Shown: positions 46,001 through 54,747 of the stretch, one piece after another | How positions within the stretch are numbered: position 1 is the first letter of the stretch | How the letters are laid out: every line of letters begins with the position of its first letter | NCBI GenBank assembly: GCA_945904015.1 | Contig: CAMDPK010000015.1 | Location: 1-64,000 of the forward strand | Source of the DNA: Candidatus Kuenenia stuttgartensis | GTDB lineage: Bacteria; Planctomycetota; Planctomycetia; Planctomycetales; Planctomycetaceae | Reading direction: 5' to 3' | Length of the DNA stretch: 64,000 bases | Made by a program: the position numbers and the translations under genes | The notes under the pieces: model-generated | Told to the model about the DNA's origin: nothing | Database searches by the model: none | What the model saw: the letters and a program-made list of their open reading frames with translations, nothing else

Positions 46001-46034
46001 GAGATTTCAAATCTGAAATCTCAAATTTCAAATC
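46001..46034. repeat. GAGATTTCAAATCTGAAATC AT-rich palindrome
   Basis: Palindrome with a second half copy (TCAAATTTCAAAT) in the 58-bp gap between transketolase and the GNAT gene. Same family as 41539. Confidence 0.8.
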
Positions 46035-46036
46035 GC

Positions 46037-48100
46037 TCACTTTTTTGCCAACTGCTGTTTCGCCGCCGCCACGACTCCGTCGGGCGTGAAGCCGAATTTC
46101 GTCAACAAGTCTTTCAACGGTGCCGATGCGCCAAACGTCTTCATGCCAATCACCGCACCGGTCAGACCTACGTAGCGTTCCCAACCGAACGTTGAGGCTT
46201 GTTCGACGGCGACTCGCGCCGTCACGTTCGGAGGCAACACGCTGTCCCGGTACGACTGTGGCTGATGCTCGAACAATTCCCACGAGGGCATCGAGACGAC
46301 ACGGACCTTCGCCCCCTCGGCCGTCAGTTTTTCGTGTGCGGTCACGCACAACGCGACTTCGCTGCCCGTGCCGATCAGGATCACATCCGGTGCCTTGCCG
46401 TCCGCAGCGTCGGCGAGAATGTACGCACCCTTCGCGAGTCCGCTGGCGGGCGCGTATTTGGTGCGGTCGAGCGTCGGCACCGCTTGTCGAGTCATGACAA
46501 GGCAGACCGGCTCGTGCTTGAGCTGCGCGACGACTCGCCACGCTTCGGTGACTTCGTTCGCATCGCCCGGTCGGATCAAGACCATGCCAGGGATCGAACG
46601 CAGACTGGCCAGTTGTTCGACCGGCTGATGCGTCGGGCCGTCCTCGCCGACGCCGATCGAGTCGTGCGTGAAGACGTGAATAAACGGGATCTCCATGATC
46701 GCCGCCAGCCGAATTGCGGCCTTCGCGTAATCGCTGAAGATCAGGAATCCAGAGCCGTACCCTCGCACTTTGCTGAGCGCCATGCCGTTGACGACGGAGG
46801 CCATCGCGTGCTCGCGAACGCCGAAGTGGAAGTTGCGACCGGCGTAGTTGTCGGCCTCGAAATCGCCCGCCCCTTCAAATGTCAGCCGTGTGAGCGTGGA
46901 CGGCGCGAGGTCCGCCGAACCACCGATCAGCCACGGATAATTCTTGGCCAGCGCATTCAACACCTTGCCGGATGACTCGCGAGTCGCCAGCCCCTTGGCA
47001 TCCGCAGGGAATACCGGCAAGTCCTTGTCCCAACCGTCCGGCAGTTCGCGACGCTGCATCTTGTGGAGATGATCGGCCTGCTCGGGAAACTGCTTGGCGT
47101 ACTCGTCGAACAGTTTGATCCAAGCCTCATGCGCCGCGTGTCCGCGCTGACCGATCCCCTGCTGGAAGTGCTCGTAGACGCCGTCCGGCACAAGGAACTT
47201 CGCGTCCTCCGGCCAACCATATTTCTTCTTAGCGCCGGCGATCTCCGCATCTCCCAACGGCGCACCGTGAGCGGAGTGATGTCCTTCCTTCGTCGGAGCA
47301 CCGAAACCGATACGGCTCTCGACGATGATCATCGTTGGACGGTCGGTCGTCTTCTGGAACGAGCCGATCGCGGCACGCAGCGCGGCTAGGTCGTTCGCGT
47401 CGCTGACGTGCTGCACGTTCCAGCCGTAGCCTTGGAAGCGTTTGCCGACGTCTTCGGTGAACGCGAGATCGGTCTCGCCTTCAATCGTGATTTTGTTGCT
47501 GTCGTAGATCCAGCACAGGTTCGACAGCTTGAGGTGCCCGGCCAACGACGCGGCTTCGGAGCTCACCCCTTCCATCAGGCAGCCGTCTCCGCACACGGCG
47601 TAGATGTTGAAGTTGAACATCTCGAAGCCGGGCTTATTGAAGTGGCTCGCCATCCACTTGCCGGAGATCGCCATACCGACGCTGTTCGCCAAACCTTGGC
47701 CGAGCGGTCCGGTCGTCGTCTCGACCCCCGACGTCCAGCGGTACTCCGGATGACCGGGGCAGCGGCTATCGAGCTGGCGGAAGTTCTTGATGTCCTCGAG
47801 CGGCACGGCCAACTCGCCCAACCGTTCGTACTTGCGATTGACCGCCTTCACGCCGGTCAGGTGCAGCATCGAATACAGCAGCATCGAGGCATGCCCGACC
47901 GAGAGCACAAACCGATCACGGTTCGGCCAAATCGGATCGGCGGGATCGAACCGCAGCACGTCCTGCCAAATCGCGTAGGCCACCGGCGCGAGAGCCATCG
48001 GAGTCCCCGGATGACCGGAGTTGGCCTTCTGCACGGCATCCATCGAGAGAGTACGAATCGTGTTAATCGCCAGCGTGGCGAGGTCGGACGGCTGCGACAT
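46037..48100 (-). CDS. tkt: Transketolase
   Basis: This is a 687-residue TPP enzyme of the pentose phosphate pathway moving two-carbon units between sugar phosphates. Signature features: NSGHPGTPM with His near 30, TPP motif GDGCLMEGVSSEA...NKIT, pyrimidine domain GVREHAMASVVNGMAL, and C-terminal domain (VRVVSMPSWELFE). Full length for the family. ATG 48100 has GGAAG upstream and starts at the conserved N-terminal helix; the open frame adds 13 odd residues. It is the first gene of the minus-strand group with the GNAT and FtsK genes. Confidence 0.96.
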   Translation of the reverse strand: MSQPSDLATLAINTIRTLSMDAVQKANSGHPGTPMALAPVAYAIWQDVLRFDPADPIWPNRDRFVLSVGHASMLLYSMLHLTGVKAVNRKYERLGELAVPLEDIKNFRQLDSRCPGHPEYRWTSGVETTTGPLGQGLANSVGMAISGKWMASHFNKPGFEMFNFNIYAVCGDGCLMEGVSSEAASLAGHLKLSNLCWIYDSNKITIEGETDLAFTEDVGKRFQGYGWNVQHVSDANDLAALRAAIGSFQKTTDRPTMIIVESRIGFGAPTKEGHHSAHGAPLGDAEIAGAKKKYGWPEDAKFLVPDGVYEHFQQGIGQRGHAAHEAWIKLFDEYAKQFPEQADHLHKMQRRELPDGWDKDLPVFPADAKGLATRESSGKVLNALAKNYPWLIGGSADLAPSTLTRLTFEGAGDFEADNYAGRNFHFGVREHAMASVVNGMALSKVRGYGSGFLIFSDYAKAAIRLAAIMEIPFIHVFTHDSIGVGEDGPTHQPVEQLASLRSIPGMVLIRPGDANEVTEAWRVVAQLKHEPVCLVMTRQAVPTLDRTKYAPASGLAKGAYILADAADGKAPDVILIGTGSEVALCVTAHEKLTAEGAKVRVVSMPSWELFEHQPQSYRDSVLPPNVTARVAVEQASTFGWERYVGLTGAVIGMKTFGASAPLKDLLTKFGFTPDGVVAAAKQQLAKK

Positions 48101-48330
48101 GAGCGAAGTGAACTTCCAGAAATGAGGCGGCCCGAACAACTCCCTCGGGCGGGGACGAGGCTTCCACAGATTGCCAAAACGGCCGCGAGTGTCGCCGCCT
48201 GAGTGCGGGATTTCAACCGACTCTCCGAGCGGGGAGATTTGTCACTCCGACCACGCCGCGATACCGTTTCCCTCACTTGGCGAAAGACGAAATTCGTCGC
48301 CCCCAGAGAATTCCTCCGGAGATTCCACCA

Positions 48331-49533
48331 ATGACTCAGCCCGCATCCACCGACCGCCGTTCGTTCCTGACCACCGCCGCCGCGATGACGGCCGCCGCGT
48401 TTGCGAGATCGGCATTCGCCCGCGACTACGCTCAGCCGACACGGTATCCCGATCCAGACATCATCACGCTCGACAAGCGGTTCAAGAAATACGCGCTCGG
48501 CAACACGCCGATTCAGCGGCTGTATCACAGCGATCAAATGCTGTGGGCCGAAGGTCCGGCCTGGAACGGAGTCGGCCGGTATCTCTTGTGGAGCGACATT
48601 CCGAACAACGTCCAACTGCGTTGGCTGGAAGAGGACGGACACGTCAGCGTCTTCCGCAACCCGGCCGGCAACAGCAACGGCAACACATTCGACTTCCAAG
48701 GCCGGCAGATTTCGTTTCAACACGGGACTCGCAAAGTCGTCCGCTACGAGCACGACGGCTCGGTGACGACGCTGGCCTCCGAGTTCAACGGCAAGTCCTT
48801 GAACGCTCCGAACGATGGCGTCGTCCACCCAAACGGCGACATCTGGTTCACCGACCCCGGCTACGGAGCGTTGATGAACTACGAAGGGGTCAACGCCAAG
48901 ACCGGCACGGTGCAGCCGTACCAGAAGGAGGCGATCTATCGCATCGACGGCAAGACTCTGAAGCTGCACCAGGTCGCCGATGACATCTTCAAGCCGAACG
49001 GCATCTGCTTCTCGCCCGACTACAAGAAACTGTACGTCGCCGACACCGGAGCGTCGCACTACGACGAGGCTCCGAAGAACATCAAGGTCTGGGATGTCGT
49101 GGACGAGAAGACATTGAAGAACGGCAAAGAATTCGCGTCGATGAAACTGAAAATGATTTTGTCCGATGTGGACCAACGCCGCGTGTCTCCCGACGAATGG
49201 CGTAAAGCCGTGGACGCGAGTCAGCGGAACCAACAGAAACAAGATGCAGAATCACGAATGGAATCTAACTACGGCGAGTTCTCCGGCTTCGCGGACGGCA
49301 TCCGCTGCGACGAGGACGGTAACATCTGGGCGAGTGCTGGTTGGGTCGGTGACGGCTACGACGGCGTTCACGTCTTCGAGCCGAACGAAGGTGTCCGCAT
49401 CGGCAAAATCAGGTTGCCTGAGATTTGCAGCAACGTCTGTTTCGGCGGCTCGAAGCGGAACCGTCTCTTCATGACCGGCAGCACGTCGCTGTACGCGGTC
49501 TACGTCGAGACGAAAGGTGCCCACATCACTTGA
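48331..49533 (+). CDS. SMP-30/gluconolactonase-family protein, Tat-exported
   Basis: The protein has 400 residues. A twin-arginine leader (TDRRSFLTTAAAMTAAAF) is followed by a six-blade propeller of the SMP-30/LRE family (AEGPAWNGVGRYLLWSDIPN; LNAPNDGVVHPNGDIWFTDP; PNGICFSPDYKKLYVADT). These hydrolyse sugar lactones with a bound divalent ion (Glu in AEGPAW, Asn in PNDG, Asp in the ADT region). A hydrophilic insert of ~40 residues (SDVDQRRVSPDEWRKAVDAS...) interrupts the next-to-last blade. CGGAG precedes ATG 48331. The 230-bp gap to tkt holds nothing I can identify. Confidence 0.9.
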   Translation: MTQPASTDRRSFLTTAAAMTAAAFARSAFARDYAQPTRYPDPDIITLDKRFKKYALGNTPIQRLYHSDQMLWAEGPAWNGVGRYLLWSDIPNNVQLRWLEEDGHVSVFRNPAGNSNGNTFDFQGRQISFQHGTRKVVRYEHDGSVTTLASEFNGKSLNAPNDGVVHPNGDIWFTDPGYGALMNYEGVNAKTGTVQPYQKEAIYRIDGKTLKLHQVADDIFKPNGICFSPDYKKLYVADTGASHYDEAPKNIKVWDVVDEKTLKNGKEFASMKLKMILSDVDQRRVSPDEWRKAVDASQRNQQKQDAESRMESNYGEFSGFADGIRCDEDGNIWASAGWVGDGYDGVHVFEPNEGVRIGKIRLPEICSNVCFGGSKRNRLFMTGSTSLYAVYVETKGAHIT

Positions 49534-49539
49534 GCCGTA

Positions 49540-49595
49540 GTTCGGACGCCTACGTCCGAACTGTTGGCTGACCGGACGTAGGCGTCCGGTCTACT
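49540..49595. repeat. GTAGTTCGGACGCCTACG palindromic element
   Basis: GTAGTTCGGACGCCTACGTC faces GACGTAGGCGTCCGGTCTAC after the SMP-30 gene. Confidence 0.75.
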
Positions 49596-49632
49596 CAGGA
49601 CTCCGATCAATCCGCCGTTTACGGTAACGACC

Positions 49633-49854
49633 ATGAAACGAACTCTTCGACAATTGATGCTCGGCGGATGGCTGTTGCTGGCGGGAGTCGGCTGGCTCGC
49701 GCCGTCGATCGTGTTGGCTCAAGACGCAGCCCCGAAGTCGGGGGTCGTCACGAGTTCCAGCACCTCGAATTATTTTCTCGAGTACTTCATGGTGATCGTG
49801 ATGTTTGGCGGGGCGTTGTTCGCGATCTGTCGCTCCAGCCGCCGAAACATGTGA
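49633..49854 (+). CDS. Small exported/membrane protein (73 aa)
   Basis: It has a signal-like N-terminus (QLMLGGWLLLAGVGWLAPS, ending LAQDAAP), a Ser/Thr linker, and a C-terminal membrane helix (YFMVIVMFGGALFAIC) followed by basic RSSRRNM. After cleavage it would be a single-span ~45-residue protein with its tail in the cytoplasm. Function is unknown. It ends 2 nt before the ketoacyl synthase ATG, so the two are tightly linked. Confidence 0.75.
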   Translation: MKRTLRQLMLGGWLLLAGVGWLAPSIVLAQDAAPKSGVVTSSSTSNYFLEYFMVIVMFGGALFAICRSSRRNM

Positions 49855-49856
49855 CG

Positions 49857-51131
49857 ATGAGCGATTCCGCAAGTGGCCACGCCGAGCCGACCGGCCGCCG
49901 ACAAGTTGTTGTGACAGGCATCGGCCTGGTAACGCCGCTCGGTGCCGGACGGGAAATCTCGTGGTCCGCGATTCGCGACGGACGAAGCGCGGTTGACTGG
50001 TTCGAGGCGGATGATTGCAGCGGCTCGCGACCACGAAGGTTTCGCTGGGCCGGAGCCTCCGCACCGGCAGATTTGCTGGCGTCGGCCGAGCCGGTCGTGT
50101 CGATGGCTGTGATTGCCGCGCGAGAGGCGATGGCTCATGCGGGATTGACGGACGTCTCCCAGCACGGCGGCTGTGTCATCGGCACGAGTAAACTCGGACT
50201 GCGAAGTTTTGCACGCGCCGTGGGGCAGGTTTTCAACCTGCCCGGCCAGCCATCGACGAGCAAACAAAATCGGGACGGGCAGGTTGAAAACCTGCCCCAC
50301 GGATTCTGGCCGAACGCCGCGACTCGCGCGGTGGCGAGCGATTGGAATTTGCGAGGTCCGGCGTTGTGTCCAGTTGCCGCGTGCGCGACCGGTTTGGTCA
50401 GCTTGATTCGCGGCGCTGACCTGATTCGATCGGGCGAATGCGACGTCGTGCTGGCGGGCAGTTCGGATGCGTCGCTGGTGCCGATCGTGCTCGGCTCGTT
50501 TCAGCGGCTGGGCGTGCTGGCTCGTGAATTCGAGCACCCGGCGACCGCTTGCCGCCCGTTCGATGCGGAGCGATCCGGCTTCGTCATCGGCGAAGGAGCC
50601 GCCGTGCTGGTGCTGGAAGACCGCGAGCACGCGGTCGCGCGCGGAGCCAACATCCTGGCCGAGTTCGTCGCCGGCGGACTGGCGAGCGATCCCAGCGGCC
50701 TGACTCAAATTGATCCCAACGGAACTTCGCTGGCTTGGCTGATTCGCGACGTGCTGCGGCGAGCGAACATTTCACTGGACGAGATCGACGCGATCAATCT
50801 GCACGGCACAGCGACACGAGCCAACGACATCGCCGAGACTCGCGCCGTGCGATCCGCGTTCGGATCAGTGGCGGATTGCCTCGCCTGTTCCAGCCAAAAG
50901 GGAGCGATCGGACATCTGCTCGGTGCGGCCGGCAGCGTCGAGTCGGCGTTTGCGGTTCTCGCGCTGCGAGATCAAGTCGTGCCGCCGACGATCAACCTGC
51001 GAACGCCCGATCCGCAATGCGACCTCGACTACGTCCCCAACGAGTCGCGTCCGATGCGACTGCGAACCGTGCTCAAACTGTCGTTGGGTTTCGGCGGCCA
51101 CGTCGCCGTCGGTTTGTTTCGTGCGCTGTAG
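49857..51131 (+). CDS. Beta-ketoacyl-ACP synthase (FabF-like)
   Basis: This 424-residue thiolase-fold enzyme condenses acyl and malonyl groups on ACP. The catalytic triad is complete: Cys176 (VAACATGL), His316 (NLHGTATRAND), His353 (GAIGHLLGAAG). A family A palindrome is inserted in frame at about residues 122-148 (VGQVFNLPGQ...GQVENLPH), roughly 27 residues before the active Cys, so activity is uncertain. The start ATG follows the small membrane protein stop by 2 nt. The TAG stop belongs to the element at 51128. No ACP or FabD gene is adjacent, arguing against a standard fab cluster. Confidence 0.9.
   Translation: MSDSASGHAEPTGRRQVVVTGIGLVTPLGAGREISWSAIRDGRSAVDWFEADDCSGSRPRRFRWAGASAPADLLASAEPVVSMAVIAAREAMAHAGLTDVSQHGGCVIGTSKLGLRSFARAVGQVFNLPGQPSTSKQNRDGQVENLPHGFWPNAATRAVASDWNLRGPALCPVAACATGLVSLIRGADLIRSGECDVVLAGSSDASLVPIVLGSFQRLGVLAREFEHPATACRPFDAERSGFVIGEGAAVLVLEDREHAVARGANILAEFVAGGLASDPSGLTQIDPNGTSLAWLIRDVLRRANISLDEIDAINLHGTATRANDIAETRAVRSAFGSVADCLACSSQKGAIGHLLGAAGSVESAFAVLALRDQVVPPTINLRTPDPQCDLDYVPNESRPMRLRTVLKLSLGFGGHVAVGLFRAL
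50220..50300. repeat. family A palindrome inside ketoacyl synthase gene
   Basis: GTGGGGCAGGTTTTCAACC faces GGTTGAAAACCTGCCCCAC. It adds 27 residues in frame. Confidence 0.92.
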
Positions 51132-51203
51132 CTCAGGCACTTGTGGCCTGAGTGATTTCCGAGGCGACCAAGAATCGACCGACCCACAAGGGGTCGGGCT
51201 ACT
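51128..51203. repeat. GTAGCTCAGGC hairpin and GGGTCGGGCTAC end
   Basis: GTAGCTCAGGCACTTGTGGC with GGCCTGAG forms a hairpin right at the ketoacyl synthase stop. CCGACCC faces GGGTCGGGCTAC 30 nt on. The TAG of the first repeat is the gene's stop codon. Confidence 0.65.
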
Positions 51204-51233
51204 GGCGGACTGACCTTGTTGAAAACAATCGCT

Positions 51234-52019
51234 TCAGGCAATCCGGCTCACGACTCCGCCGTACAGCCGTTGCTCGCCAGTCGCCGTTTGCAATCGCAAG
51301 GCTCCGTCGTCAGCGATGCCCAGGCAGAGACCGGTGACCTGCTGCTGGCCAGTGTCGAGCGACACGGTTCGATCGCGCAGCACGCACAGGTTTCGCCAAC
51401 GCTCCGTCAGCGAGGGTTCGGCGGCCGCCAGGCATCGCAAATCCTCATCGAATTGGCGCAGCAGGCGGACGAGCACTTCGTGACGATCGGACTCGATGCC
51501 TGTTTCGTCGCGCATCGAAGTGGCCAACTTCAGCAGTTCGGGAGGTGCGGCCTCGAACGAGTTGTTGACGTTCAGACCGACACCGATCACCAACCGGCCA
51601 CGCCGCGCCGCCGGAATTTCGACCAAGATGCCTGCGGCTTTGCGACCGTTCAGCCAAACATCGTTGGGCCACTTGAGTCCGACAGACGTCGCCGGACCGA
51701 GCACGACTTGCAGCGTCTGACACACGGCCGCTCCAACAGTCAACGAGATTTGCGGCCAACGGGATTCCGGCAAGCCGTAGTCGGCCGCGTCCACAATCAC
51801 GGAAAACAGAACTGCCCCGTCGCTCGACCACCAGCGATTCGCGCCGCGGCCTCGGCCGGAGGTTTGGTGATCGGCAGAAACCAAATACGGCACGAGCAAC
51901 TCGGCATCCGCGCAGAGTTCCATCGCGCGATCGTTGGTCGAAGCGATCTCCGCGTGATACTCTGCACCGCGCAAGAACGTGTCGGATTGCAGACGCTCAA
52001 AAAGTGGGATAACGGCCAT
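51234..52019 (-). CDS. birA: Biotin--[acetyl-CoA-carboxylase] ligase
   Basis: This ~261-residue enzyme activates biotin with ATP and attaches it to biotin carboxyl carrier protein. Motifs seen: SADHQTSGRGRGANRWWSS (biotinyl-AMP loop), GLKWPNDVWLNGRKAAGILVE (active Lys region) and GVGLNVNN. The C-terminal domain is short (LDTGQQQVTGLCLGIADDG). No N-terminal HTH, so it is a class I ligase and not a repressor. Start is unclear: ATG 52019, ATG 52025 or GTG 52034. It lies closely downstream of the TolB-like gene. Confidence 0.93.
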   Translation of the reverse strand: MAVIPLFERLQSDTFLRGAEYHAEIASTNDRAMELCADAELLVPYLVSADHQTSGRGRGANRWWSSDGAVLFSVIVDAADYGLPESRWPQISLTVGAAVCQTLQVVLGPATSVGLKWPNDVWLNGRKAAGILVEIPAARRGRLVIGVGLNVNNSFEAAPPELLKLATSMRDETGIESDRHEVLVRLLRQFDEDLRCLAAAEPSLTERWRNLCVLRDRTVSLDTGQQQVTGLCLGIADDGALRLQTATGEQRLYGGVVSRIA

Positions 52020-52047
52020 CGGCATTCGGCTCACGGCATTCGGCCGG

Positions 52048-53094
52048 TCATTTTCTCAACCAGTCGGCAATCCACAGTTGGCTGCTGCCATCGGCCGACC
52101 GTGTCGAAGTCCACATCAGCTTTGAGCCATCGGGACTGAAGACCGGCAGGACGTCGGCCGCCTTGTGATCGGTGATCCGAGTGACAGCTCCCGCTTTCGG
52201 AGCGTCGCCAGAGAAGTCGAGGTCCATCGTGAAGAGATCGAAGTTCGCGCCTCGCGGGCCTTGCGAGTAGTCCGCTCCCGACCAGACCAGATACTTGCCG
52301 CTGGGATGGAAGAACGGACACCAATTGACCTCGTCGAGGTTCTTGGTCAGTTGCACCTCGCGCTTGCCGTCGGCCGAGATCGCGAACAGTTGCAGCATGT
52401 GCTCCTTGTCGCGATCGCTGCGGAAGATGACCCACTTGCCGTCCGGCGAGAAGAACGGCCCGCCGTCGTAGCCGGGCACGTTCGTCAGTTGCCGAACGTT
52501 CGAGCCGTCCGCGTCCATCACGAACAAATCGGCGTCGCCGTCGCGCGACGACGTGAACACGATCTGCTTTCCGTCGGGCGAATAGCTCCCCTCGGCGTCG
52601 TAGCCCGGCGAATTCGTCAGCCGCTTGAGGCCAGTACCGTCGGGCTGAATCGTGTACAGTTCCATGTGCGGATCGAAGTCCCATTGATAGCGCGGTCGGC
52701 CGCCTTCCTTCGCGAGTGCTCGCGCTTTCGCCTCGGTCTGTTCGATGTCCGGATCGGTGTGACTCGACGCGAACAGGATCGTCTTTCCATCCGGCGTGAA
52801 GTAGCTGCACGTCGTGCGACCGCGTCCGGTGCTGAGCTGCATCGGCACCTTCTCGTCCAGCCGCTGCAAATAGATTTGATAGAACGGATACCCGATCGGA
52901 TACGCCTGGAACACGATCCACTGACCGTCCGGCGAGAAATACCCTTCGCCGGCCCGCGGCAACCCCAGCGTCACTTGGCGGAGATTCGCGAGGTGTTTGG
53001 CCTCGGCCGGCGTGTTGACGCTCGCGGCGTCTTCCGCATTCGCGAAGCTGTTCAGGAATCCGACAAGCATCAAACTGAAAATCACGCGCGACAC
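52048..53094 (-). CDS. Secreted TolB-like PD40 beta-propeller
   Basis: This 348-residue propeller is built of WD40-like PD40 repeats: EGYFSPDGQWIVFQA, TCSYFTPDGKTILFAS, EGSYSPDGKQIVFTSSRDGD, GPFFSPDGKWVIFRSDRDK, PVFSPDGSKLMWTST. GTG 53094 has GGAGG upstream and opens a signal peptide (VSRVIFSLMLVGFLNSFANA), which decides against the longer frame from 53199. It is likely periplasmic. It resembles TolB C-terminal part without the amidohydrolase-like N-domain; the role is unknown. Confidence 0.87.
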   Translation of the reverse strand: MSRVIFSLMLVGFLNSFANAEDAASVNTPAEAKHLANLRQVTLGLPRAGEGYFSPDGQWIVFQAYPIGYPFYQIYLQRLDEKVPMQLSTGRGRTTCSYFTPDGKTILFASSHTDPDIEQTEAKARALAKEGGRPRYQWDFDPHMELYTIQPDGTGLKRLTNSPGYDAEGSYSPDGKQIVFTSSRDGDADLFVMDADGSNVRQLTNVPGYDGGPFFSPDGKWVIFRSDRDKEHMLQLFAISADGKREVQLTKNLDEVNWCPFFHPSGKYLVWSGADYSQGPRGANFDLFTMDLDFSGDAPKAGAVTRITDHKAADVLPVFSPDGSKLMWTSTRSADGSSQLWIADWLRK

Positions 53095-53267
53095 GAAACA
53101 CCTCCGACTGTAGGTCAAGAATCCCAATTTGTTGGCGCTGCACAAAGCGAGGCGGAGTATAGATCGCTCCGCCACAAGCGGCGAGTCGTCATGACTCACC
53201 GGATTGGTCGCGACAGTGACCGGCCGGTTGTTACAACTCGCCGTCGAATTCCCTTTCGGAGATTGCC

Positions 53268-54620
53268 ATGCGCCGATTCTTGCTCACGAGCACAGTGGTC
53301 CTGCTCTCCCTTTTGCCAATCGCGGTTGCCATCGCGGACGACTGGCCGCAGTGGTTGGGGCCGCAGCGAGATGGCGTCTGGCGAGAGACCGGCATTGTCG
53401 AACGGTTTCCGGAGAATGGACTGGCTCGAAAGTGGAGTACTCCGATTGGAGCGGGGTATTCCGGGCCGGCGGTGGTTGGTGATCGGGTCTTTGTCACGGA
53501 TCGAGTGACCAAAGAGGCGAACGATCCGGCGAGTCCCTTTGAACGGGGAGCGGTGCCGTCGTCGGAGCGAGTGCTCTGTTTGGACGAGGCCACCGGGAAG
53601 CCAATCTGGGAGCACAAGTATCCGTGCATTTACACGGTGAGTTATCCGGCTGGCCCGCGCTGCACGCCGACAGTGCATGATGGCAAGGTCTATTCGCTGG
53701 GATCGGAGGGGCACCTGTTTTGTCTGTCGGCGAGCGACGGCAAAGTGGTTTGGTCACGCGAACTGAAAAAGGATTTCTCGATCCGTTCGACGCCGGTGTG
53801 GGGATTCGCGTCGCATCCACTGGTGGATGGAAACAAGCTGATCTGCTTTGTCGGCGGTGCGGAAACGGCGGTCGTCGCGTTTGATTTGGCGACCGGCAAA
53901 GAGTTGTGGCGAGCGTTGTCTGCCAGCGGGCCGCATGGTCCGGGATACAGTCCGCCGGTGATCTACGAAGCGGCCGGAGTTCGACAACTCATCGCGTGGC
54001 TGCCCGATGCGGTCAATGGGCTTGATCCAGAGACCGGCAAGGTGCTCTGGTCAAAATCGTTCACAGTGAAGGAGGGGCTGACTGCGCCGATGGCGCGTCA
54101 ATCGGGAGACTTGTTGTTCGTCACGGCGTTTTACGACGGGCCGCTGATGCTGAAGCTCAATGGCGACAAGCCGGGAGCGACCGAATTGTGGCGCGGCAAA
54201 GGGAAGAACGAACGTCAAACCGACGGTCTGCATTCGATCATGCCGACGCCTTTCATCGTGGATGGGCACATCTTCGGCGTTTGCAGTTACGGGCAACTCC
54301 GCTGTCTGAAGGCGGACAGCGGTCAGCGAGTTTGGGAGAACCTCTCTGCAACCGGAGCCGACAAAGCTCGCAATGCTCGCTGGGCGAATGCGTTCTTGAT
54401 TCAGCATCAGGACCGATTTTTTATCGCCAACGAGCAGGGAGATTTGATCCTCGCAAAGCTGACTCCGCAGGGCTACGAAGAACTCAGCCGCACCCACTTG
54501 CTGGAGCCCACCGGTCAAGCGGGAGGCCGTCAAATCGTCTGGTCGCATCCGGCATTCGCACATCGCTGCGTGTTTGCTCGCAACGACGAAGAGATCGTGT
54601 GCGTCAGCTTGGCGGAATGA
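53268..54620 (+). CDS. Secreted PQQ-type beta-propeller protein
   Basis: The protein has 450 residues. Signal peptide RFLLTSTVVLLSLLPIAVAIA, then DDWPQWLGP. Blades: RVLCLDEATGKPIWEHKYP, DGKVVWSRELKKDF, DLATGKELWRALSAS, DPETGKVLWSKSF. Same family as the two genes at 24577-27169, but with longer blades (DRVTKEANDPASPFERG insert). GGAG precedes ATG 53268. It is divergent from the TolB-like gene (173 bp apart), with no clear promoter read by eye. Confidence 0.9.
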   Translation: MRRFLLTSTVVLLSLLPIAVAIADDWPQWLGPQRDGVWRETGIVERFPENGLARKWSTPIGAGYSGPAVVGDRVFVTDRVTKEANDPASPFERGAVPSSERVLCLDEATGKPIWEHKYPCIYTVSYPAGPRCTPTVHDGKVYSLGSEGHLFCLSASDGKVVWSRELKKDFSIRSTPVWGFASHPLVDGNKLICFVGGAETAVVAFDLATGKELWRALSASGPHGPGYSPPVIYEAAGVRQLIAWLPDAVNGLDPETGKVLWSKSFTVKEGLTAPMARQSGDLLFVTAFYDGPLMLKLNGDKPGATELWRGKGKNERQTDGLHSIMPTPFIVDGHIFGVCSYGQLRCLKADSGQRVWENLSATGADKARNARWANAFLIQHQDRFFIANEQGDLILAKLTPQGYEELSRTHLLEPTGQAGGRQIVWSHPAFAHRCVFARNDEEIVCVSLAE

Positions 54621-54659
54621 CCTGTTTGATCTGGCCGAAAGCTGATCGCCGAGAGCCGA

Positions 54660-54737
54660 CAGCCGTAGTACCGTTTTTTCGGAACACAAGAAAACGGTAT
54701 TACGGCCATCGGCGTTCGGCAAACGGCGATCGGCCGG
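54660..54737. repeat. AT-containing hairpin and GCCGATCGG-type repeats
   Basis: CCGTAGTACCGTTTTTTC faces GAAAACGGTATTACGG, flanked by CGATCGCCGAGAGCCGACAG- and CGGCGTTCGGCAAACGGCGA-like units. It lies between the propeller and FG-GAP genes and could act as a terminator. Confidence 0.65.
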
Positions 54738-54747
54738 AGGAGGAATC

